Shown here one piece after another: positions 21,203 to 34,288 of a stretch of DNA of 64,000 bases. The stretch comes from Valencia hispanica. Taxonomy: Eukaryota; Chordata; Actinopteri; Cyprinodontiformes; Valenciidae. The DNA is taken from contig OY747705.1 of the NCBI GenBank assembly GCA_963556495.2, forward strand, positions 37,181,798 through 37,245,797, in the 5' to 3' direction. The notes beneath the pieces were generated by a model. It worked only from the letters and a program-made list of their open reading frames with translations. It searched no databases and had not been told where the DNA came from. The first letter of the stretch is position 1, and every line of letters starts with the position of its first letter. A program made the translations under genes and the position numbers.

Positions 21203-21535
21203 GGCTGTATGGTGGCACAGTTGGTAACACAGTTGCCTTACAGCAAGAAGGCCCTGTTTTCAAATCCCGTCCTAGGATCTTTTGGGATGGAGATTGCACG
21301 TTCTCCCTGTGCATGTGTGGAATCTCTCTGAGTAGTCCTTCTTCCTCACACAGTCCAAAAACTTGAGTGTTAAATTAATTGGTCTCTTTAAATTGCCTTT
21401 AGGTGTCAGTGAATGGTTGTATGTCTCTGTGATGGACTGGCAACCTCTCTAGAGTGTACCCAACCTCTTGCCCAATGACCCCTGGAGATAGGCACCAGCT
21501 GCCACTCTACACGTTAAAATGTCAAGCACATATAC
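21203..21535 (+). repeat. Mermaid/HE1-type SINE-like repeat
   Basis: This is a common fish dispersed repeat. It starts with a tRNA-like head (TGGTGGCACAGTTGGTAACA, then a TTCAAATCCC B-box-like element), followed by the conserved body (GCACGTTCTCCCTGTGCATG) and the end (GATGGACTGGCAACCTCTC, then CCCAATGACCCCTGGAGATA). It is diverged but nearly full length. The family name is from memory of similar repeats. Confidence 0.65.
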
Positions 21536-24077
21536 ATGGATGTTTCTGAAAGTAAATCAATAAAAAAATCTAAGAGTTATCCGTTTAACTTAGCACTGAT
21601 TTGGAGGGAAATAAATTCTGATTCCAGCATTTTTGGCCATCGTCTTTGTATGGCAATATTTTCCTACAGTGCTTGTACTGAAAAAGATAGCTTGACATGC
21701 TCTCGCCCTTGACTGCAATGTATTTCAACAGATATGACACACAAACCTACTTTGGGGCAAAAGTGACGGTTAACCTGTTTCTTCTTTCAAATGCTTGTGT
21801 CACTCAAGCGACTGTGCTGCCCTGAGCTGTGAGCCTAGGAGCCTTTCTGATTGCATTGATTGCTTACATTTTAAAATGACGTTTGAAAAACTAAAGAGAA
21901 CATAACAGAACAACACTTGTAAGGGGACAACAAAAGTCACTTGTGCCTTTGAATGATGACATCAATAGCTTTAAAAATCCTCTGGCTTGCATGCCCTACT
22001 CTTCCTCTTCTCATTTAAAACCACCACTCTTGGAACCCTTTTGAAGGATATCATCTATATTTCTCACACACCTCCTTCAGAGAAATAAATTGCTGCCTAC
22101 ATCAGTTGCTATCATGTGCACCCTGGGGAGAAACAGAAAGAGCAGGAAAGATGGAGAGAACCCATGCTGAGAACAACCTTGTTGTGTGTGTTGGGAGAAA
22201 TGGTGTTTGCAAGCACACTTGACAGATTCGCACACTGATATGAAGGGATGATGTCTGTAATTTTTGCTTTGGTATCTTCTGAGTGTAAATGTGCATGCAT
22301 GCACCTGTGCTTACAGCAATGCACGCAAGTATCACCCATGTGCGTATGACGGAGAGAAGAAAAGAACAGGATTCATCAGCACGTGTCAGCGATGGGTGTT
22401 TAAAAGATACAAAGCAGCTTGTTTGAGGGTGTTTTCTTTGCTTGTGTGTTTTCAAGCCTGAATCCTTTGGAGAGATCAAAAAGTAAAATTGCTGGGGCAG
22501 AAACCCCCCAAAAAATGCTACTCCCAGACAACTAACGGTCCAGCATTCGTCTGCGGAAATGCCAAAAAGAGAAAGAGAAAAGGAAGGGAATGAAAGCGAG
22601 GATGGGGGCATGAGGAGGAGGAGAAGTGCATTCACATGTGGAGGCGGCAGGCGGCTCAGGCTGGCTTGTATTCTTGAAGTAATTTGTGGGCGACTGTAAT
22701 TGAATGTACGGCGAAATGAACAGGATGCCCAGCAAATCCAGCTTCCCACACAAGCCAGGAGTCAGATATGATGGCATATATTGTGCTGGATCTGTGCATT
22801 TTTTAAGCTATTGAGTGATTACATTGCATTAAATCTTATATTCAAATCTTTCTTTTAACCTTTGAAAATGTCTGTATTCCAAATGTCTCTTAGATGTGGT
22901 GGATTTTTTCCCCTTTATACTGCAATTGATCCTTTGGTGATACTGTAGTCTTTACAGACTAATCTGCTCATGCCATTTACCTAATGTAAGCAAGTGAGAC
23001 TAATGTTAAGTGGGATCATTTTCTATGTAGGAAGCTGGTTAGCATGTAACAAAAATTAAAGGCCAAATGCATTCTGGGGGTTAATATGTTCCAGCTTTAA
23101 CCATGCTGTCTAAAAAGAAAGCGTGTCCTTCTTTGAGAAGAACTGAAATTAACCCACACTCTCAAAGCTTACTTCAAGATATAAAGGATAAATAAAAGCT
23201 AAAATAAATTTAATCAAAGTGATTATTTAAAGATTATAGATTCTATACTTCTTTCAATGTTTGATGCAAAAAAGTAATGTATGTTGTAAAAATACTCTGC
23301 TGGTGTTGCCAGACGACAAAAGGGTGCTTGTTGGCTGACGTTACTTTATCGCGTCTGACTTCCAACTTTTATGTTTCTATGGCAACAGTGGCTCCAATTG
23401 GTACAAAGTCATCAAAGCTTGTGGGTAGTGTAGTGCTTCAGAAGCAAACTCATAAATAAAATAGCACAAATTAGAATTACAATGACTCACGGTTTCCACA
23501 GGAGCATACACCGTTGTTTCATGAGCTGATAATTCAGGTTTGCTGTAACTGATGCTCCAGCGTTGTTAATGCTTAAATGGCACTGTTTTGATGGATAAAG
23601 GGCCATCCAAATGTTTTTGCAGGAACCAGTATATTAGAGTGTTAATGGATATGGTAGATTTAACAAGTTTATTTAAACCCACACATTTTGCATAATCTTA
23701 GTTAAAATTCAACAAAACTGACCATTTTGTTCCAAATTCAGTCTAAAATCACAGTGAAAATAGAGAAGTGAGAGATTATTTGTTAATTTCTATCCTCCAT
23801 GTTCTGATCCATTTATTGATTTGATTTACCAAATACCATTGTATTAATAAATAAAACAATGTTGTTTTCTTGTTTGTAATATTTAGTATAAAGAATTAAG
23901 GATCCATTTAAAAAAAGATAAGAGATATAATCCATTTTTTCATCTTACTATGTCTATTGTCAACTGATAAGATTATCACTAATAAAAAATGTTATCAACT
24001 TTTTTATTGTATTAAATATTAAATAGTGGCTTTTGTATGTATGAATGTATGAATATGTATGAATAGCATTATGCATC
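21536..24077. other. Unassigned interval with possible conserved noncoding sequence
   Basis: No coding family is recognised. A minus ORF of 215 codons (22102-22749) has no known motif and overlaps several others in different frames, so I do not call it a gene. The part at 22600-22800 has balanced, non-repetitive composition unlike its flanks and could be a conserved noncoding element. Confidence 0.3.
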
Positions 24078-24205
24078 CACCCATTATCTAAACCCGTTTT
24101 TCCTTGTTAGGGGGGTGGGGGGCTGGTGCCTATCTTAGGCAGGCATTGGACGAGAGGCAGGGTACACCCTGGACAGGTCACCAGTCCAACACAGCGCATG
24201 GGTAG
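24078..24205 (-). repeat. SINE-like repeat fragment (Mermaid/HE1-type end)
   Basis: ATCCACCCATTATCTAAACC at the left, then GGCAGGGTACACCCTGGACA and GTCACCAGTCCA, is the reverse complement of the 3' body of the family at 21203-21535. Confidence 0.55.
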
Positions 24206-25685
24206 AATTGTATCGGTGTATTGTATTCTTTCACACTTGAAATTTATGAGCCAAACTAATATTTTGATAAACCAAAGTGACAAAATGTCTCTATAAATCT
24301 TCAGAATAGGTCTTAAGTTTGTTGTTTGGCAGTTTAAAAGGATAAACTTTGTAGAAGAGAGACATAATACATAAAATAATGTTTGCATTAATTGTACTTT
24401 ATTCTGTGCTTTTCTAAATCCCTAAAATAAAAACATTTGTGAAAAATATCTTCCTAAAACAAATTAAGTTAGATTGTTATGAGCCCACTTATTTCTTGAA
24501 TCTTTATCCATAAGTGATGCAAGGAGTTAGCTTTTTAATGAGCACAGTATCACTTCCAATCTTTTTTTAGGTCCAACAGTTTATTTTAGTTGGAGAGAGA
24601 TCCATCCATTCTCTGCTATTAAATCTATGCAAGACCAGTTGCCAATCTCCTCTTTTTTACATTTTACAGCACACAGCATGCCTCCACTCTTATTGTAAGC
24701 TACCCTTGTCTCTCACTTTAATGCGAAGGAACACACATTCTCATACACATTCACTCACACAGTTATTACTATACAGAAAAAGAGTCTGACTCACTACTGT
24801 TTCATTACTCAAGTGACTCATGAGTGTGTTTACATGCACACTGATTGATATTAACCGTCTTTGTTTAAATCTTCTACACCAACAGACACTATGCTGGGTT
24901 GTGGGCTGATCCACTTGCAGGATTGCATTGGGTGGAAGCAGGGTGGGTGGGGCAAGCTGACGAAAAAGCTTACAGTGCCCCCTACTGATGACTTACAGAT
25001 CTCAGCTTCTTCAATATAGCACAAATTAAAGTTTGCTTATTTTTTTATTTATTTTAGACATTCAGTTTTGTTTTTTTTTTCTAATTTTACATTTATCTGT
25101 CAGAGGTAATTTTATGTAATATTTTAAGTTCGGAAAATTATTTCTCTATAGTTTGTGCTGGCATAGGGTACATTTCTACCAGCATGAATATGTTAAAAAA
25201 AAGACTAGTTAATCTCAATGTAGAATAATATTTTTTAAGCTTTTTTTACATTTCATTTTAACCATAAATGAATCACCATATTCCACAGCTGTAAACTGTG
25301 TGAATGGCTTCACATTGTGTCTCCTTACCTAAATACAATAAATACTACTCTATTCAGAGTTTTATTTATAAAAAAGGTTAACTGGTTCCTTTGGGTTTGG
25401 GGTCAGACTTTGTCTCAAGCAGAGAAGTTTCAGTATGAAGAGTAATATTTGGATGAAGAGGGAGACACACAGACAAACTGTGGCTTCAGTAAAGCGGGTG
25501 CTGCTCCTATCTGTCATAGTAAGAAAAGAGCTGAGAAAAATAGCAAAACACTGAATTTCCATCTGCGTTATGTCCCTCATCTTCAGTTGTGTTATTTGGA
25601 ACATGACCAAAAGAACAAAATCCCAGACACAAGAGGCTGGACTCAGACCTCGAGATAGTGTGAGGAGGTCATTCATCCAGTATGA
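24206..25685. other. Unassigned AT-rich interval
   Basis: No feature recognised; 24600-24760 may be a very old copy of the same SINE-like repeat. ORFs of 69-104 codons at 25362-25676 lack motifs. Confidence 0.3.
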
Positions 25686-25862
25686 GATTCAAGTAGAGCT
25701 GTTGCTTCTCTGCATTGAAAGGAGTTGATTGAGCATCTGATCAAAATGCCTCCTGGGCACCTCCCTTTGGCTGTTTTCCTGGTGTATCCCACTGCAAGAA
25801 GATCCCAGGGATGATTAATAAATTACTGGAGAGACTATCCCTTCTGGTCTGACCTTGAAATA
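25686..25862 (+). pseudogene. Rex3/RTE-like LINE C-terminal fragment
   Basis: The segment parallels the C-terminal coding region of the RTE-like LINE at 45527-45989: CTTCTCTGCATTGAAAGGAG, then AAATGCCTCCTGGGCACCTC, CCACTGCAAGAAGATCCC and GGAGAGACTA. The matching peptide there is LLHIERSQLRWLRHLVRMPP. It is truncated at both ends and full of stops. Confidence 0.6.
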
Positions 25863-26284
25863 TTTAGAGTGAACAGGAGAGTGTCAGTGGGGAAACAGAT
25901 ATGTGGGTTTCCCTCATCCACCTGATACCTGAAAAGGTTAAAAGGGTATGAATACTTTTGGAAGACATTGTACAACATCTCTTGCCCTCTGACACTTGAG
26001 AAAGGCTCCATTGGTTCACCTTTTCATAAAATGAACAAAGGTATACAATTTTAATACATTTCATAAGGGTACTCATCTCTATCATTAATGAAGTATTACT
26101 TCATTCTGAATCTTCCATCACATAAATGCATGTTTAGAGAAAGAGGCCTTGATGACATAAATAAACTTCAAATCTGTTTTCTAGCATTCATCTCCAGCAC
26201 AGCTGTCACATGACAAGTGTTATTTTAATCATTTCAGACCAATGTTGTTTAATTTACCTTCTGTTTGTTATTTTTCTTACACTT
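25863..26284. other. Unassigned interval between two LINE fragments
   Basis: No coding motif or repeat family is recognised in these roughly 420 bases. Confidence 0.3.
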
Positions 26285-26652
26285 TATCAGTTCCTAGAGT
26301 CAGAACCAGACATGGAGAAGCTGCATTCAGCTTCTATGCTCCACATGTCTGGAACAAACTTCCAGAAAGCCTCAGATCAGCTGAAACACTCAGTTTATTT
26401 AAGTCCAGGTTAAAGACCCACCTGTTCTCAGCTGCTTTTGATTAGGTTTTTATTCTAAGTTTTAAATCTGCACGGCTTGTTTTAAGACAGATTTTTTTTT
26501 TTTGGGTTGATTTTAAATCATGGTCTTTATTCCTGTACTTTTGGTTTTTCTGCACCCTGCTGTAATGCTTTTGATGTTTTGTATAAAGCACTTTGAATTG
26601 TCTTGTAACATGAATTGTGCTATACAAATAATCTTGCCTTGCCTTGCCTTGC
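26285..26652 (+). pseudogene. L2/Maui-like LINE 3' end
   Basis: This is a 5'-truncated copy. The ORF2 C-terminus reads RTRHGEAAFSFYAPHVWNKL, then RLKTHLFSAAFD with a TAG stop near 26445. The 3'UTR ends with GTGCTATACAAATAATCTTG and (CCTTG)n to about 26652. The tail and 5' truncation are typical of L2 insertion by target-primed reverse transcription. Confidence 0.88.
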
Positions 26653-29267
26653 GTTTATTTGGTAAACAATCAAAACATATTTATTCCCTTTTTTTATAGT
26701 GGATATGCAAAGATGGCGTGATGTTTTTTTATGAGCTAAATGGAAAATAGGTGTTTTGGGAGTCACTAGCCATTTATGTCAGCCATTTTAGCAAAAGCAG
26801 GACATTTCGACCTTTTGACCTTCTTGATTTAATGGCCTCCCCAAGAGCCACAGCTAAAGCCACGGGGCCCATTAATTGTGATTCTGACTGCAACTTGAGG
26901 GAGAAAAGGCAGAGTTGATGAAAAGGTCAGGAGAGTAAAGGTTGATGAGGACAGAGACATGTTTCAAGTTGCAGTTGAAAAAGGATGTCCCATTTTTTAA
27001 CTAATGGAGAAACTTCGTCATGTTTCATGTTTTGGAGGGGTAAGAATGTTGTTCGGGGCTTTTGAGGACTTGGATGAAAGCAAACATTAAACCAACATTG
27101 CAAACGTAGACTGCATGAATCATTAATGAGACTGTGCTCTGTAACATGTAAACATCATCATGATTGAAACATGCATTACATGCATCTTATTTAAAGAACA
27201 AATATTTAAAAATTGCTGTACAGGCAGACATTGCCAGGAAGTTTGAATCTTGCTGTTGGATTCAAACAACAGCATCCTTAAAATATTCAAATTGAGAGAT
27301 TTTGGCCTTCGACAGGACTCAAACATCAAAGCGGTTCTATAGCGGATTTGATGATGTCAGCTTGCTGAAACTGGGATTGTTTATATATAGGCATGAGGCT
27401 AAGAGCACTAATTGCATTGGTGCAAATTCCCTGATGTCAGTCACAAGATGTTATGCTAAAACACAACTAGATTTTTGTGTCAAACTAAATATGGCAGATT
27501 TGCCAGATATACCACAGTTTATAGCAGGATTTCCATTAATTGAAAGACCTTCTGCATAAAATTATCCATGTGAGAATGTTAACAATGCACAATTCTTTAG
27601 GCAACAAGTTGTCATGGATAATAGGTTAGTCAGCTTTAATATGCATTATAAAATATGTTATAGCACCTCACTAATCCTCTACAAACTCTAAAAATCCCCT
27701 ACAATTCTCCAAAGCAATAAATTAAAATAGAAAGGAAACCGAGAAAATAAACTGAGTGAGCTTCACCCCATCAATTAGAGAAGGACAACATGTCCACTGG
27801 TGAAGAGGCAATCATGCTTCACTTGTCCACAAGTGTCTAAACAACTGAGTATGTGTCAGAGTAGCTCTCACCTGTGTGATTTTAGCGTGAAGGGTGCTTC
27901 AGTCAAATGCTGCTCATTCCCAATGCTCAACTCACTCATAGTCTCATTGATTCAACACTTGGCTGCCTGAACAGGTGGCGACATCAAGAGCCAAACCAAC
28001 TGGTTACCCTCCAGTGGGCCTCCCACTACATTTCCACTGGAGCACATAGAGGATATACTGCAGTATAATGCCAGGTGGTAGTACTGACATTATGAAACAG
28101 GCTTATCACCGCTTTGAAAAGCAGGCAGGATTTTACAGTGAGATTAAATCAGAGGAGTGGATCTTTTTTTATTCAAGCCTTATTTAAATAACCCTTTTAT
28201 CTTCACTTTGCCTTATACTCTTGCTCTTTTTAGTGTGTTCGCTGTTGCCCTCCTGAATAGATAAGGTTTTTGTTGAATCAATAAATGTTATTTATTACAA
28301 TCTCTGCTGTAATGTGAATGCTTTACTTTCTTACATTACATCTTTATTACAATATTAAAATAATGAAATAAATATAACTTTTACTGCACCGAGCGTACCT
28401 TTTAGGTAGTGCGGATGGGTGTTGATATGTGCGTTGATCTTCTTAAGGCTGAGATTTCTAGAAAGTGTTGGCTTGCCTAAACTTCTCCATATTTTTTAAT
28501 GATAATGAACTTGATCAAACCTTTGGCACCACGAGGAAGATGTTATATCTAATTTGACAAAAGAAAGATAAATGTTTCATTGTACATACATAAAAAAGGT
28601 AGTTTGCAGCAGGAAAAGACCCCTTCACCCTTGAACATAACCAAACACAGTTGAATACTGCCTCGGCCTTTGGAGAGCGTATATTACTTCAAGAAAGGTC
28701 ATGGATTGACATTTATCCTGAAAAGGTATATAAACAGACTTTGAGATGATGAAAACTGGAGCTAGCGTTATCAGCAAGGTTCTCACAAAGAAGCAAAACT
28801 TTGAACTTGAGTGTCTGTTTTTGTGCTGCTTCATTAAACATAAGTGTTTCTGCAGGGAACCTAACCATGTCTTGTGTGTGTGCTGTTATTTTGTCAAGAG
28901 GAAATGCTGGTACATTAGCTCCATAAGCAACGATTCTGAGGCTGTCAGACAGTCCTCAAACATGACAAGATAAGTGGCTTGTCTTGTATAAATAATCTTC
29001 GAATCATTAAGCATTTTGACTGAATGCATCATTTTATGCATGACCAGAACATAAATATAGATTACTTGACCATTGATTTTGGCTTTTTAAAAAATGGGTC
29101 CTGTTTGGTACCTTCACTCTTTCCATTTGAAATGCACACTATTCGTCTGTTGTATTCATTTACTAAAATTTCACAGTCTGTTTTATCTCCAGTCCAGTCC
29201 GAACCTCTCAACCTCGCACACCTGCCACCAGTGTCCAGCGTCCAGGCAAGGAAACATTAAGTCTAAT
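26653..29267. other. Quiet interval with possible conserved noncoding sequence
   Basis: No coding family or repeat recognised. The segments at 26750-26990 and 27960-28090 are non-repetitive with balanced composition and stand out from the AT-rich surroundings. A conserved regulatory role is only a guess. Confidence 0.3.
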
Positions 29268-29415
29268 GTTGTCTTTCTTCGTTGGGGTCTTCAGGCTGCA
29301 GTTGGTCTGATCCCTCACCTAGGACCAGTTTGCCATGGGTGACCCTACCAGGGGCAGAAAGCTCCTAGGATTATTGGGACACTCAAACCCCTCCACCACG
29401 GTGAGGTGGCAACCA
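29268..29415 (+). repeat. Dispersed repeat fragment
   Basis: The blocks CCCTCACCTAGGACCAGTTT, GACCCTACCAGGGGCA, CTCCTAGGATTATTGGGACA and CCTCCACCACGGTGAGGTGG form a pattern I recognise as recurring in fish genomes, perhaps the 5'UTR of a non-LTR element. The class is uncertain. Confidence 0.4.
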
Positions 29416-30042
29416 AGGGAAGGGGATTTTTATCCTCCTTAGTCTATTTATAGATGAACACTCACTTTGCACAGCCTCTGTATAGTTTTTGTATAAATGT
29501 GACCGACAGGATCCTTGCCACTTCACAGAGACACACATGCCAGCTAAGTGAATGATGCAATCTGCCACCCATTTGTCCTGACTGGACGGTATATTTTTTG
29601 CGGTTCGTCCATAAATCTACACCTCCACTTCTGAGTTGTTGTAAACATCAGCAACGCTGTTCAATGCAGCGTAACGCAGCTCCTCATGGTGCAGCCCCGC
29701 ACGGATCGCTGTCTGTTCCATCAATAAACAGATCAGAACCATGAACTAGGCAGCAGGTCAGGGAGGATCTCAAATGAGAGAAATGTTGTCATATTGCATG
29801 CATTGCGCCAGTCAGTCTAAGCCCCTGGTAAACAATAAAAACCTGGACATTTTAATTAATCTATGAATTTCCCCTAGATGCCCTGGACAGCAAGTGAAAA
29901 GTGGACATGTCCACAGAAAAGAGGATATTTGGTCACCCTAATCCAGACTCAAATTGAAATGTGTGCAGTTGATTTTAAATCTGTTTATGATTGGGCCAAA
30001 TTGACTATATACAGTATTTTTCAACATAAATTGGATCTGGCT
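29416..30042. other. Unassigned interval
   Basis: No features recognised. Confidence 0.3.
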
Positions 30043-30135
30043 TCTTTGTAAAGAGCCTTGAGATGACAATTGTTGTGAATTGATGGTATATAAATAATCT
30101 GAATTTAACTGAATTGATTTGAACTGAATTGAAAT
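30043..30135 (+). repeat. LINE/SINE 3' module with AATTG-type tail (diverged)
   Basis: GAGCCTTGAGATGACAATTG, TTGTGAATTGATGGTATATA and the repeated TGAATT/GAATTGA tail match the modules at 14225-14388 and 62535-62680. Confidence 0.65.
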
Positions 30136-32940
30136 TATGTATGTCATTTAAGCAAGCTCCATATTTACCTGGGTGGTTGATGAATTGACAATAAAAATAA
30201 AGCACACACCATTACTTGTTGTGTAATAAACAATGTATTTTTTTCTTGTGTAAAACTAAAACATATATCTTTGTTTGGTGCATTATGATCAGTATTCAGT
30301 TTAAAACAAAACAAAAAGTTAAAGTTTAGGAAAATATTGTCAAACTCAGAAATTAATTAATTGTTCTTACCTTCTCCCCACTTGTCGTTACCTCCAAACA
30401 GCAACAAAATATTTTTCAAACTGAGACATTACAGATGGAGTAACTCATGTGTGAGAGAGGCTTAAGCCTGTGGTTGTGTGTTACTTTTTGTTTATTTTTG
30501 CAGTCATCTAAGCAGAGCAGTGGTGGTCAGACCTCTGCCTGGAATCATAAAGCTAAAAACAGATAAAGCAGTCACTCAATTCCACAACTGTGGTTGGTCT
30601 GAGGCCAAACGATGGCTTCCAGGATGCTCTTAAGCCTCTTACAGCTATGGCTTTCTTCCACCTCCTATGAAAGAATTTTCTTCCTCACTTCTTTACCCAC
30701 TTCCTTATATACCTATTTCTAATTAAAAAATAATATCAACACAGTGGGCATTATAAGAGGTAGGCAATTAAAAGATAATGGAATATCAGAACAAAATGTA
30801 AAAAAATCACCCCACTTAAATCTGACGAAAGAGAAAGATTGGAAATAATGCAGTCCCTTGACTACACCTAAAAGTATTGTGAGAGGGGAAAATAAAGCTC
30901 AAGAAATTTAACATCAGATAGTCGGTGGGGATTTTTTAGATAAGAATAGGTGTTTGATTTGCATTTAAACAAGTTTTTTGGGGTGTATTTCTTGGTGACT
31001 GTGGTCATTTCAGGCAAAAGGACCACAGCTTTGTGCTACAAAAAGAAAACAACCAATCAGACATATAAGAGGGTTGTACATAGTTGTGTGTGTTTGTCTT
31101 TTCATTTAAAACAAAAGCTTTTCTCATTGTTTAAGTTGGCTTCAAGATTAAAGGTGACACCAGAGTACTCTGTCTCCTTTGTCCGCATCTGTTGGGGATT
31201 GCAGGTTTCCAACTATCAAGGCAGAACAACTAACTGTTTTGCAATACTTTGTCTTCACACCAGACCACGGAAGCGGGGGAATTGAGCTGGGGGGCCATGG
31301 CCTATTCTGATGGGGGGGACCAGTTTTTATTTAACCCCTTCACGTTTTGTAAAAATATACTTCCGGGTCAGATCTGCCTTTTCTGTGATACCTTTTCTAT
31401 GTACATATACATATTATATATCATTTCAAAGCTAAGATTCTTGTGATCAGGGCCCTAGGGAAGTTTGCGAGTTTACTCGAACAGCCGGTCTGTTCTAGAC
31501 TGTTAACCGGAACATTTGTTTTTGTACTCTAAAAGCAGCCGTGGTTGAGCCACTGTCATGATCCTCCTGTGTTCCTGCTTGTGTACGTGTGTGAGGCATC
31601 TTCCTTTATAGACTATCTTTGTACACGCCACTGGTGCTGCAGCAGCCAAATATAGGTCGCCTCTGCACCTGAAAGTTTGAGACATTCATAAAAATAATAA
31701 TGATTTTCTCATCCACGATAAAACTTAACAAAACTTCCAAGCTCCCAGGCTGAATTTCAACACCAGCCGAACCCTGCTTGTGATTTCAATTATGTATACC
31801 GATCAAGGATACAGCCATAACTGTAGAGACTGTAAATGCTTTTGTCAAGCACTCAGAAAGCAAGGTAATGTGCAACTCACCATTCAAAGTCACATATCAA
31901 TCACAGCACAGAGCTATCTTGAACAGAAACCGTGTTTTTATGTCCACAACGGTCCAGTTTATGTCTTCCTGAATTAGCGACCCCACAACAAATCCTATGT
32001 CCAAAATCCAATGTAATCTGCAGCTCAAAACCCTATAAGTTTTCATCATAACTACCGTAAGCATGCAAGTTAGCCTAACAATAACAAAGTACACTTCTTC
32101 TTCTTTGTGTTTATCGGCAGCTGGTAAACAACAAATTGGTTGACTAGTAAGGAATGTGGACCAGAATGTCACTCTAGGTTGTACATTGGATGGTTGCAAC
32201 TTACTTTACACTAGTGTTGTAAACTGTCTTGATACCTGAATGGAGATGGGGTTCACACCATCGGCCGAGCAGGGGGGTGGCTTATTGGGCTTGATCCCGG
32301 GTCGTTTTTTCAGAAGCCCCGGGTCTTTAGGAGTGTGTCATTTTTTTCATAGTAAGATGTCTGATTGACAGCTGTATAAGACAAAAACTACAAAAAACTA
32401 CACACAATATTAGAAGCACATGGCGCACAGTCGTGAATTTCCCCCTACTTTTTGGTATGATCCGAGTTCAGGCACTTGCGCCACTGTATGTTTTTCTGCT
32501 CAGCACTTACACATGTGAGGGAGGTGGGAGACACTCTGCCTGTGAATTTGCTGTAGGAGAAGTGCAGGCAGACAGAGGAGGGCTCAAGTTTGACCAGGTA
32601 CCAAAGTAAATCACTCATATTGTACAAATAATGTAAATATGACGATGTATCACAAAGACTGATGTCTGACCACCTGGCGCGTATTACATTACTTGCTCTT
32701 CGTATTTTTACTAGCTCTGCCAAGGCTAATCAACCAATAGCGTAATAAAAGCCGAACAGCAGTGCTGTTTTTGTTGTCGTTCTTTTAGCTTATATGTGTG
32801 TTTAATTTATATTTTCAGGTGCTATCCCCCATGGCTAGATAAAGCACTCTCTATGTAATTTCAGTTATGTACTGATGTACAAAACTATGAACATAGGCTA
32901 ACGGGCTCCTTAAAAAAAAATCTCAGGTAAATTTTATTTT
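30136..32940. other. Unassigned interval
   Basis: No coding family recognised. G-rich patches near 31270-31320 and 32260-32330 could belong to an unrecognised DNA element, but I found no matching ends. Confidence 0.3.
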
Positions 32941-33055
<115 letters not shown>

Positions 33056-33121
33056 GCTTTATTTGTAATCCATTATATTTCTATGCAAAACGAGAGGAAT
33101 TTCAATACAGCAGTATATTCA

Positions 33122-33733
33122 CAGTTGAAACCAGATACTTACATATTCAGAAAAAAAAAACATTTCTTTAATATTAAGTTAGAGTAAACTTTTTTTGTTT
33201 TAGATAAATAAATATTCACATATTTTTTTTATTAGTTAGATGCCAGACTAAAGAAAGAGATTATGTATTTTTTAATCACTTTCGTCAAAGTCAGGAGTAC
33301 ATATGTACGCTAAGTTTATTGCCTCTTTAATAAAAAAGAAAACTCCAGACGATTCGATTCTGAGCTTAAGAAGCTTCTGATAGGTTAATAGAGTCAATTT
33401 GAGTTAATTGGTGGTACACCTGTGGATGGATATTAAGGCACCCCCAAAACACAGAGCCTCTTTCTTTGACATGGGAAAATCAAGAGTAATCAACCAAGGC
33501 ATCAGGAAAATTATTTTGGACCTCCACAAGTGTGGCTCAATTTTAAATACAATTTGGGTGCAATTTACAACTAAAAATACATTAAAAAATCTCTCTTTAT
33601 ACTTAAATTTAACAATTACAATTTTTTAAATATTTATTAATCTAAAAAAATAAATAAACGTTCTGTTGAATTTGATTTGTTAGGAAAAAAAGTGTTTTTA
33701 TCTGAAGTGTATGTAAATATTTGGTTTCAACTG
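33122..33733 (+). mobile_element. Internally deleted Tc1 element (Sleeping Beauty-like ends)
   Basis: The left end CAGTTGAAACCAGATACTTA and right end (reverse complement CAGTTGAAACCAAATATTTA, then CATAC) are inverted repeats of the salmonid/zebrafish Tc1 type. Inside, at about 33400-33540, lie a typical leader (GGTACACCTGTGGATGGATA) and the transposase start MGKSRVINQGIRKIILDLHK with a Cys-Gly-Ser continuation. That corresponds to the first helix-turn-helix of the DNA-binding domain. The rest of the transposase is missing, leaving about 610 bp. Flanking TA is not preserved on the left. Confidence 0.85.
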
Positions 33734-33741
33734 CATAATTG

Positions 33742-33749
33742 CGCTAACC
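33742..33749. repeat. hAT 8-bp target duplication (copy 1)
   Basis: CGCTAACC abuts the left inverted repeat and matches 37763-37770. Confidence 0.9.
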
Positions 33750-34093
33750 CAGTGGTTCCCAAACTATTTCTAATGGGCCCCCCTTTGGTTTATAAGATGT
33801 GTTTACAGGATGTAAGAAATGAAGAAATTTTCATGCCCCCCTCCCTTCGTTTCCTTGCATTGTAATCATTTTAAAGGGGGATGGCACGTTCTTATTATGC
33901 AGAAAGAGCAATTCTGAGGTCCAGTACATCAATAATTTTACCTGAAATAGATCTGTAAGTTCAATAAATGATTTATACTACCTATTTGAAATTTTGCACT
34001 CAGCATGTGATCAGCTGCATGTCTCTTTAAGAGTCTCGGACATGCCCTCTTCAACACGCTGCCGTCAACGTCATCACAACATTCTCCACTTGC

Positions 34094-34288
34094 ATGGGGA
34101 CGAAGCATTACAGTTCTGTAGCATCGGTGCGCCGGACTTTTGGAAGACAGGCATATCTTTCGGTTTACTATGTCACGCAGGACATGGTACAAGCATATGC
34201 ATTTGATCCTTTCTCTGACCCTGAAAGTGAAATATTGGATGAACCGGAGCGCGTTCAGCGGCTCGTTCAAGACGTGTCTGCTTGGTAA
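34094..34288 (+). pseudogene. Exon-like ORF inside the hAT element
   Basis: 64 codons open from an ATG and end DEPERVQRLVQDVSAW, where the last codon TGG runs into TGGTAAAAT, a fair splice donor (TG/GTAAAA). The acidic FDPFSDPESE stretch and the DVSAW end recall the start of fish proteins with a P2X7-like C-terminal Cys-rich domain, which continues W-C-x-C-G in the next exon. No such next exon is visible in the element. It may be the first exon of the element's own gene or a captured host exon. The family resemblance is from memory and weak. Confidence 0.35.

Noticed and set aside
22102..22749. 215-codon minus ORF
   Set aside because: No domain, no support from splice signals, and overlapping ORFs in other frames; likely chance, possibly over a conserved noncoding block.
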